Assembly (NCBI RefSeq): GCF_900106675.1
Contig: NZ_FNOB01000003.1
Location: 173,212-237,211 of the forward strand
From: Allgaiera indica
GTDB lineage: Bacteria > Pseudomonadota > Alphaproteobacteria > Rhodobacterales > Rhodobacteraceae
Direction of reading: 5' to 3'
DNA: 64,000 nt
A program made the translations under genes and the position numbers. Positions within the stretch are counted from its first letter, which is position 1. Each line of letters opens with the position of its first letter. Positions 59,758 through 64,000 of the stretch are shown here, piece by piece. The notes beneath the pieces are model-generated. The model was given only the letters and a program-made list of their open reading frames with translations. It ran no database searches and was not told the DNA's origin.

Positions 59758-60081
59758 ATGGCATTTTCATTTCGCGAGACCCAGCTGGTCAAGGGGATGC
59801 TTGCGCGCGGCGACAAGCAGCATGATATTGCAGCCTATTTCGGCGTGAACGGAGGTCGGGTCGCAGAGGTCGCCACGGGCGATTGTGATTACCCCACGGC
59901 ACCGGCTGCGCCCGCCGACAGGCTTCCTCCCCCCGGTCCTTATGTGTCGCTTCGAACGAAGCAGGACGTGATCAATATACTTGAAGAGGCCGCTGAGTTG
60001 ATTGACGGCGCGGGCAACGCGAGCGAAGAGGCGGCTTTTGCCTCGGATGTGCTGAAGACGGCATTGGAAAAGTTGCGCTGA
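59758..60081 (+). CDS. Small helix-turn-helix-like protein, function unknown
   Basis: A 107-residue protein. Residues 8-38 (QLVKGMLARGDKQHDIAAYF then GVNGGRVAEVATG) look like a resolvase/sigma-type helix-turn-helix, resembling the family seen in some phage and Rhodobacteraceae proteins. A Pro-rich linker follows, then a helix pair (DVINILEEAAELIDGAG and ASDVLKTALEKL). No catalytic residues are evident. The promoter at 59696 is strong. It may be a small DNA-binding regulator. Confidence 0.65.
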   Translation: MAFSFRETQLVKGMLARGDKQHDIAAYFGVNGGRVAEVATGDCDYPTAPAAPADRLPPPGPYVSLRTKQDVINILEEAAELIDGAGNASEEAAFASDVLKTALEKLR

Positions 60082-60099
60082 AGCGCGCGCCGGCGCTGT

Positions 60100-61326
60100 T
60101 CAGGCTTCCTTCGGGCGCAGCACCAGCCAGATCAGCGCCCCGCCGGCAAGGACCAGGAACGGCGCCATGGCGATGTTGACCATCTCCCAGCCCGCCTGGG
60201 GCGTGCCGCCCGAGCAGTTCATCAACCCGCCCGAGGCGAGCGAGGCGAAGGTCACGCCGCCGAAGACGATCACGTCGTTGAGGCCCTGCATCCGGCCGCG
60301 CTCTTCCGGCCTATGGGCGCCGGCCAGCATCGAAGTCGCGCCGATGAAGCCAAAGTTCCAGCCGATCCCCAGAAGGACCAGGGCGCCGTAGAAATGCATC
60401 AGGTTGACGCCTGACATCGCGACAAGCCCGGCACCGGCCAGGATCACCAGCCCGGTGGCGATGATCCGTTCGACACCGAAGCGGGTGATCAGGAAGCCAG
60501 TGAAGAATGAAGGGACATACATCGCCAGCACATGGGCGGTGACGATATTCGCGGCGTCCCCGGTATGAAAGCCGCAGCCGACGACGGCCAGCGGGGTCGA
60601 GGTCATCACCAGGTTCATCAGCGCGTAGGATACCGTGGCGCAGATCACCGCCACGGCGATGCGCGGCGTGGCCAGCAGCTGCCGCCGCGTGCGCCCATGC
60701 GGCGCACCGTGATCGGGAACCGGCGGCTTGGGGATGTCGAGCAGCAAGAACAGCCACATGCCGACCAGGTTCAGCGCGATCACCGCCAGATAGCTGCCCA
60801 GGAACGGCACCACCAGCGCCCCGGTCGTGGCCTTCACCAATTGCGGCCCGATGATCGCCGAGGCAAGCCCCCCCGCCATCACGTAGGAAATCGCCTTGGG
60901 GCGGAAGTCGTCCGAGGCGGTATCGGTCGCGGCAAAGCGGTAGAAGTTCTGCGCCGACATGTACATGCCGGTGAACAGCGCGCCCAGCAGGAACAGCTCG
61001 AACGAGGCGACGTAGAGCGCATAGGACGAGATCGCCGCCCCCGCCATACCGCCGACCGATCCCAGCATGAACCCCGCCCGCCGACCCAGCCGCTGCATCA
61101 GCGCCGAGATCGGCGTTGCCGCCAGCATCGAGCCGATCACGATCATCGAGATCGGCAGCGTCGCGAGGCAGGGATTGGGCGCGAGCGATTGACCCGCGAG
61201 CCCGCCGATGGTGAAGTTGATCGGCAATTGCGCGCCAAGGAAGGCCTGCGCGGCGACCAGCACGGTCACATTACGCTTGGCGCGGGCATCGGATCGGGGG
61301 GCGGTTTGGGGGGCGCTCATGGTCAT
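60100..61326 (-). CDS. Major facilitator superfamily permease
   Basis: A 408-residue protein with about twelve helices in two halves. The loop-2 motif is LMQRLGRRAGFMLGSVGG, a variant of GxLaDrxGrr. The segment YGALVLLGIGWNFGFIGATS is also characteristic of this class of exporter-like permeases. Substrate unknown. It lies back to back with an AlkA-like glycosylase gene, 134 bp apart, with a repeat copy between. Confidence 0.9.
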   Translation of the reverse strand: MTMSAPQTAPRSDARAKRNVTVLVAAQAFLGAQLPINFTIGGLAGQSLAPNPCLATLPISMIVIGSMLAATPISALMQRLGRRAGFMLGSVGGMAGAAISSYALYVASFELFLLGALFTGMYMSAQNFYRFAATDTASDDFRPKAISYVMAGGLASAIIGPQLVKATTGALVVPFLGSYLAVIALNLVGMWLFLLLDIPKPPVPDHGAPHGRTRRQLLATPRIAVAVICATVSYALMNLVMTSTPLAVVGCGFHTGDAANIVTAHVLAMYVPSFFTGFLITRFGVERIIATGLVILAGAGLVAMSGVNLMHFYGALVLLGIGWNFGFIGATSMLAGAHRPEERGRMQGLNDVIVFGGVTFASLASGGLMNCSGGTPQAGWEMVNIAMAPFLVLAGGALIWLVLRPKEA

Positions 61327-61425
61327 GCGCTATCGGTAGTGGCCACACGCACAACTGTGAAGTCCGAAAATTGCGCGGGGCTGCGATCGCTGGCGCGAGC
61401 CCCCGGGGCAATTCGCCTCCGGCGG

Positions 61426-61449
61426 GAGTATTTGAACCAAGATGAAGGA
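61426..61449 (+). repeat. Dispersed intergenic repeat, copy F
   Basis: GGAGTATTTGAACCAAGATG then AAGGA, preceded by GCCTCCGGC as in copy B1. AAGGAC supplies a possible Shine-Dalgarno sequence for the glycosylase ATG at 61461. Confidence 0.75.
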
Positions 61450-61460
61450 CGAAAAGCGGC

Positions 61461-62093
61461 ATGGGCATCGGGCGGATCATCGAGAGCGCGGCCTGCGTCA
61501 CCGAGGGGCTGGACTGGCTGGTCACGCGTGAGCCGCGTTTTGCGGCGGCGATGGCCGTGGCCGGCGAGGTGCCGCTGCGGCGTCGGCCGGACGGGTTCGG
61601 GGCGCTTGTCGATGCGATCGTGGCCCAGCAGGTCAGCGTAGCCTCGGCCCGCGCGATCGGGGGGCGGCTGCGGGCTGCGGGGCTTGAACAGGCCGAGGCG
61701 ATCGCAGGCGCCGGGGACGAGGCGCTGCGGGCCTGCGGCCTGTCGCGCCCGAAGATGCGCTATCTGCGCGCGCTGGCCGCGGCCGGACTGGATTTCGACG
61801 CGCTGCGGTCGCTGCCGGACCGGGAAGTAGTCGCCACACTGGTCGCGGTGCCCGGGATCGGGCGCTGGACGGCCGAGGTCTATGCGATGCTGGCGCTGGG
61901 GCGGGCCGATGTGTTCGCGCCGGGTGATCTGGCGCTGCAGGAGGCCGCGCGCGGCATCTTCGGGTTCGAGGCCCGACCGTCGGAGGCCGAATTGCGTGCC
62001 ATGGCCGACGCGTGGTCCCCCTGGCGCGGCGTTGCGGCGCGGCTGATGTGGGCCTATTACGCACGGGTCCGGCAAAGGGAAGGGATCACATGA
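61461..62093 (+). CDS. DNA-3-methyladenine glycosylase II (AlkA-like)
   Basis: A 210-residue HhH-GPD glycosylase. The helix-hairpin-helix is LVAVPGIGRWTAEVY and the catalytic Asp follows in ADVFAPGDLALQ. IVAQQVSVASARAI is the N-terminal conserved helix. It removes alkylated bases. It lacks the Ada-like and AlkA N-terminal domains of E. coli, as is usual for short bacterial forms. Its TGA overlaps the ATG of the esterase gene. Confidence 0.9.
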   Translation: MGIGRIIESAACVTEGLDWLVTREPRFAAAMAVAGEVPLRRRPDGFGALVDAIVAQQVSVASARAIGGRLRAAGLEQAEAIAGAGDEALRACGLSRPKMRYLRALAAAGLDFDALRSLPDREVVATLVAVPGIGRWTAEVYAMLALGRADVFAPGDLALQEAARGIFGFEARPSEAELRAMADAWSPWRGVAARLMWAYYARVRQREGIT

Positions 62094-62746
62094 CGCGCGC
62101 ATTGGAATTCGGTCGCAAGGGCCCCGAGAAGGGCACAAGCCTGGTGGTGCTGCTGCATGGCTATGGCGCGGACGGCAACGATCTTCTGGGGCTGGCTGAT
62201 CCCTTGGCGCCGCACCTGCCGGGCACCGTCTTCGTGGCGCCCGACGCGCCCGATCCTTGCAGCGGCAATCCTTTTGGCCGGCAATGGTTCCCGATCCCCT
62301 GGCTCGACGGCTCGTCCGAGGCCGAGGCGGCGGCGGCAATGGCCGAGGCTCAGGCCGATCTGGCCGCCTTCGTGCAGGCGCGCATGGCGGCCGAGGGGGT
62401 AGGCGAAGCCCAGACCGCGCTGATCGGCTTTTCCCAGGGCACGATGATGGCCCTGCATCTTGCGCCCCGTTGGCCGCAGCCCTTCGCCGCGGTCGTGGGG
62501 TTTTCAGGCCGGCTTCTTCGGCCCGAGACGCTTGCGGCAGAGGTGGTTTCTCGTCCGCCGATCCTGCTGGCGCATGGGGATCAGGACGATGTCGTGCCCT
62601 TCGACGACATGAACCGGGCCGGACGCGCGCTGCAGGAAGCCGGTTTCGACGTGTATGGCCATGTCATGAAGGGCACCGGCCACGGCATCGCCCCCGACGG
62701 TCTGGGCGCGGCGCTGAGCTTCCTGCGCGAGCGTCTTCCGGGCTGA
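62090..62746 (+). CDS. Carboxylesterase/phospholipase (alpha/beta hydrolase)
   Basis: A 218-residue hydrolase of the YpfH/phospholipase-carboxylesterase type. Oxyanion site VVLLHGYGADGNDL; nucleophile Ser in IGFSQGTMMAL; Asp in LLAHGDQDDVVPF; His in KGTGHGIAPDG. Small esters are the expected substrates. Start overlaps the glycosylase stop (ATGA). Confidence 0.9.
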   Translation: MTRALEFGRKGPEKGTSLVVLLHGYGADGNDLLGLADPLAPHLPGTVFVAPDAPDPCSGNPFGRQWFPIPWLDGSSEAEAAAAMAEAQADLAAFVQARMAAEGVGEAQTALIGFSQGTMMALHLAPRWPQPFAAVVGFSGRLLRPETLAAEVVSRPPILLAHGDQDDVVPFDDMNRAGRALQEAGFDVYGHVMKGTGHGIAPDGLGAALSFLRERLPG

Positions 62747-62825
62747 TCGGGCGCTTGGCGGCCCCGGCGAGTGCTGACTTTCGGCCCGGCGGCGCTATCT
62801 GTCATTCTGCTGTGACATCGGCCGT

Positions 62826-62834
62826 TTATCCACA
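62826..62834 (+). other. Single consensus DnaA box
   Basis: TTATCCACA, an exact match to the E. coli DnaA-box consensus. It is 26 bp upstream of the HNH gene's -35 box. No cluster of further boxes or A/T-rich unwinding region is present, so this is not an origin; it might be a DnaA-regulated promoter or chance. Confidence 0.35.
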
Positions 62835-62860
62835 GGCGCAAGCCACTGCATCTGCGGGGC

Positions 62861-62888
62861 TTGCCAGGCGGGAAACGCCAGATATAGT
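62861..62888 (+). promoter_or_regulatory. Predicted promoter of HNH gene
   Basis: TTGCCA (62861-62866), 16-base spacer, TATAGT (62883-62888), followed by an 85-base leader to ATG 62974. Confidence 0.55.
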
Positions 62889-62973
62889 TGATTCCAGCTG
62901 GGCGGAGCGGCCCGCCCAATCCACCGTGCCCCCGCCGCGCGCTTCGGGGCCGGACGGAAAAGGGGTTGCGTCA

Positions 62974-63558
62974 ATGGATGGAGATTTCAGGACTACCTTC
63001 GTGCGGGAACCGGCTGCGCTAAAGCAGTATCCGGCACTGGTCCTGAATGCCGACTATCGGCCGCTAAGCTATTATCCGCTATCGCTTTGGCCCTGGCAGG
63101 AGGCGATCAAGGCGGCCTATCTGGACCGGGTCACCATTCTGGCGGAATATGAATCCGTGGTGCGAAGTCCGACGACCGAAATCCGAATACCGTCCGTCGT
63201 CGTGCTGAAAGAATTCATCAAACCGCAGAAGCGCGTGGCCTTCACGCGCTTCAATCTTTTTCTGAGGGATGAATTCCGCTGTCAGTATTGCGGCGCCAAG
63301 GGGGACCTGACCTTCGATCATGTTGTGCCGCGGGCGCGCGGCGGGATCACCTCTTGGGAAAATGTCGTGGCCGCCTGTTCGCCGTGCAACCTGCGCAAGG
63401 GCTCGAAGAGCCTGCGCCAGGTAGGTATGACCCTGCGCAAGCCGCCGCGTCAGCCCAGCGCGTCGGACATGCAGATGATCGGCCGACGTTTTCCGCCGGG
63501 GCATCTGCATGAAAGCTGGTTGGACTTCCTGTATTGGGACGCCGAATTGGAGGCCTGA
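62974..63558 (+). CDS. HNH endonuclease-domain protein
   Basis: A 194-residue protein. A zinc-linked HNH motif is clear: FRCQYCGAKGDLTFDHVVPR, then GITSWENVVAACSPCNLRKGSK, with two CxxC pairs, catalytic His in FDHV and Asn in NVV/CN. The N-terminal part (about 18-75) LVLNADYRPLSYYPLSLWPW is typical of widespread chromosomal HNH proteins, probably nucleases in DNA repair or recombination rather than homing enzymes. ATG 62974 starts MDGDFRTTF. Confidence 0.92.
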   Translation: MDGDFRTTFVREPAALKQYPALVLNADYRPLSYYPLSLWPWQEAIKAAYLDRVTILAEYESVVRSPTTEIRIPSVVVLKEFIKPQKRVAFTRFNLFLRDEFRCQYCGAKGDLTFDHVVPRARGGITSWENVVAACSPCNLRKGSKSLRQVGMTLRKPPRQPSASDMQMIGRRFPPGHLHESWLDFLYWDAELEA

Positions 63559-63906
63559 ACGGCTTGCAGGCGGGGCGTTTGTAGAGGAAAGCATAGTGTT
63601 CACTCAAAGGGCGGTTCAGCTTCCCTCATGGAAGCATCGGATTCACCGCGCCTCATAATTCTTGATACTTGGGTCTCCCGCGTTTATCTGTATTTCATTT
63701 AAGAGTTTGATATTGTTGTATTTATAGATGAAGATGGCGCGGCGGCTCGGGGTCGGGCGGATTTTGGCAGCCTCAGGGCATCGAAGAGTTCCAATCGCTC
63801 CGGTGTGGTTCGACTGATGCGCTGCAGGGTGCGGGTGCCTGCGCGAGCGGTGTGCTTCTGAATGTGGGCGAGCATATCGGGGGCGGTGCGCGGACTTGTG
63901 GCAAGG
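63559..63906. other. Low-GC intergenic segment, possible transposase remnant
   Basis: Notably A/T-rich at 63640-63730, unlike the rest of the window. On the minus strand a frame from about 63906 to 63699 reads ATSPRTAPDMLAHIQKHTAR and RTLQRISRTTPERLELFDAL with no start of its own. It looks like the C-terminal end of an ORF interrupted by the IS at 63907, perhaps another transposase; I cannot name the family. Confidence 0.35.
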
Positions 63907-64000
63907 TGAGCTACCCCCCGAAATTCGGACACTGACATAAGCTACGATTTGCAGTCTGCTGATCTTCGACGAGAAGGAGATCAGAGATGTCGAAACGCAA
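63907..64000 (+). mobile_element. Left end of IS3-family-like insertion sequence (partial)
   Basis: TGAGCTACCCCCCGAAATTC GGACA resembles IS3-family terminal inverted repeats (T-G ... CCCCC ... GGACA). A short leader follows, then AGAAGGAGATC and an ATG at 63986 opening MSKR, the common start of an IS3 OrfA transposase. The rest lies beyond the window. Confidence 0.6.
63986..64000 (+). CDS. Start of putative IS3-family OrfA transposase (partial)
   Basis: Five codons (MSKRK-like) after a good GAAGGAGA ribosome site. Identity rests on the adjoining terminal repeat and typical OrfA start. Confidence 0.45.

Noticed and set aside
62747..62973. Replication origin because of the DnaA box
   Set aside because: Only one box, no A/T-rich region, no dnaA, parA or hemE-type neighbours.
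1..64000. tRNA or rRNA genes
   Set aside because: No T-loop GGTTCRA-type segments with matching acceptor stems and no rRNA-like stretches were found by eye; a covariance search would be decisive.

Overview
The window is GC-rich alphaproteobacterial chromosome, almost certainly Rhodobacteraceae/Rhodobacterales. The clearest clues are a SAM/SAH-type riboswitch in front of metK (an element known from Rhodobacterales), the cmk-rpsA-ihfB-lapA order, the ybeZ(phoH)-ybeY-corC-lnt cluster, class-type proteins typical of the family, and a short GTATTTT-type intergenic repeat scattered through the window. About 58 protein genes are supported, most of them chromosomal housekeeping; I found no tRNA, rRNA or CRISPR array. 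A mobile element appears only at the right edge.

Layout. 1-627: partial EamA/DMT exporter. 853-7836: catabolic island consisting of a RuBisCO-like protein, a transketolase split into two subunits, a MarR-like regulator and a three-gene TRAP transporter; substrate unknown. 7843-16354: envelope region with two two-component systems flanking a DedA-PAP2-LssY membrane protein and two tandem COG4705-like membrane proteins; 16606-17514 is an L,D-transpeptidase that shares a PmrA-type box with the second response regulator. 17779-24074: lapA, ihfB, rpsA, a DUF1127-like small protein, cmk, aroA, trmB. 24222-25287: DUF1348 protein plus TetR regulator with tandem operators. 25305-26939: metK-queF under the SAM/SAH riboswitch. 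27259-32488: RND efflux operon with two adaptors. 32617-33607: a lipoprotein and an OmpA-family protein sharing a small domain. 33845-39699: miaB, then ybeZ-ybeY-corC-lnt. 39765-50174: mixed metabolism (haloacid dehalogenase-like HAD, hydrolases, Hint protein, Gre factor, NUDIX, PuuD-like amidase, lyxose-isomerase-like protein, GNAT, kynureninase, outer-membrane protein, GST, PLP decarboxylase). 50613-54398: double-domain class III CoA-transferase and an aminotransferase. 54468-57077: soxR/VOC pair and cysS with a leader ORF. 57307-63558: citramalate synthase, NDUFAF6-like protein, a small HTH-like protein, MFS permease, AlkA-like glycosylase, esterase, HNH nuclease. 63907-64000: left end of an IS3-like element.

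The most interesting signals are (i) the RuBisCO-like protein/split transketolase/TRAP island, which carries no kinase or dehydrogenase and has altered metal-ligand residues in the RuBisCO-like protein; (ii) a putative leaderless 14-codon, Cys-rich leader peptide directly at the predicted transcription start upstream of cysteinyl-tRNA synthetase; (iii) a perfect PmrA-type box between a response regulator and an L,D-transpeptidase; and (iv) the same 12-bp TetR-type palindrome in front of two unlinked membrane/unknown genes. All function assignments rest on reading motifs by eye; no database search was run.
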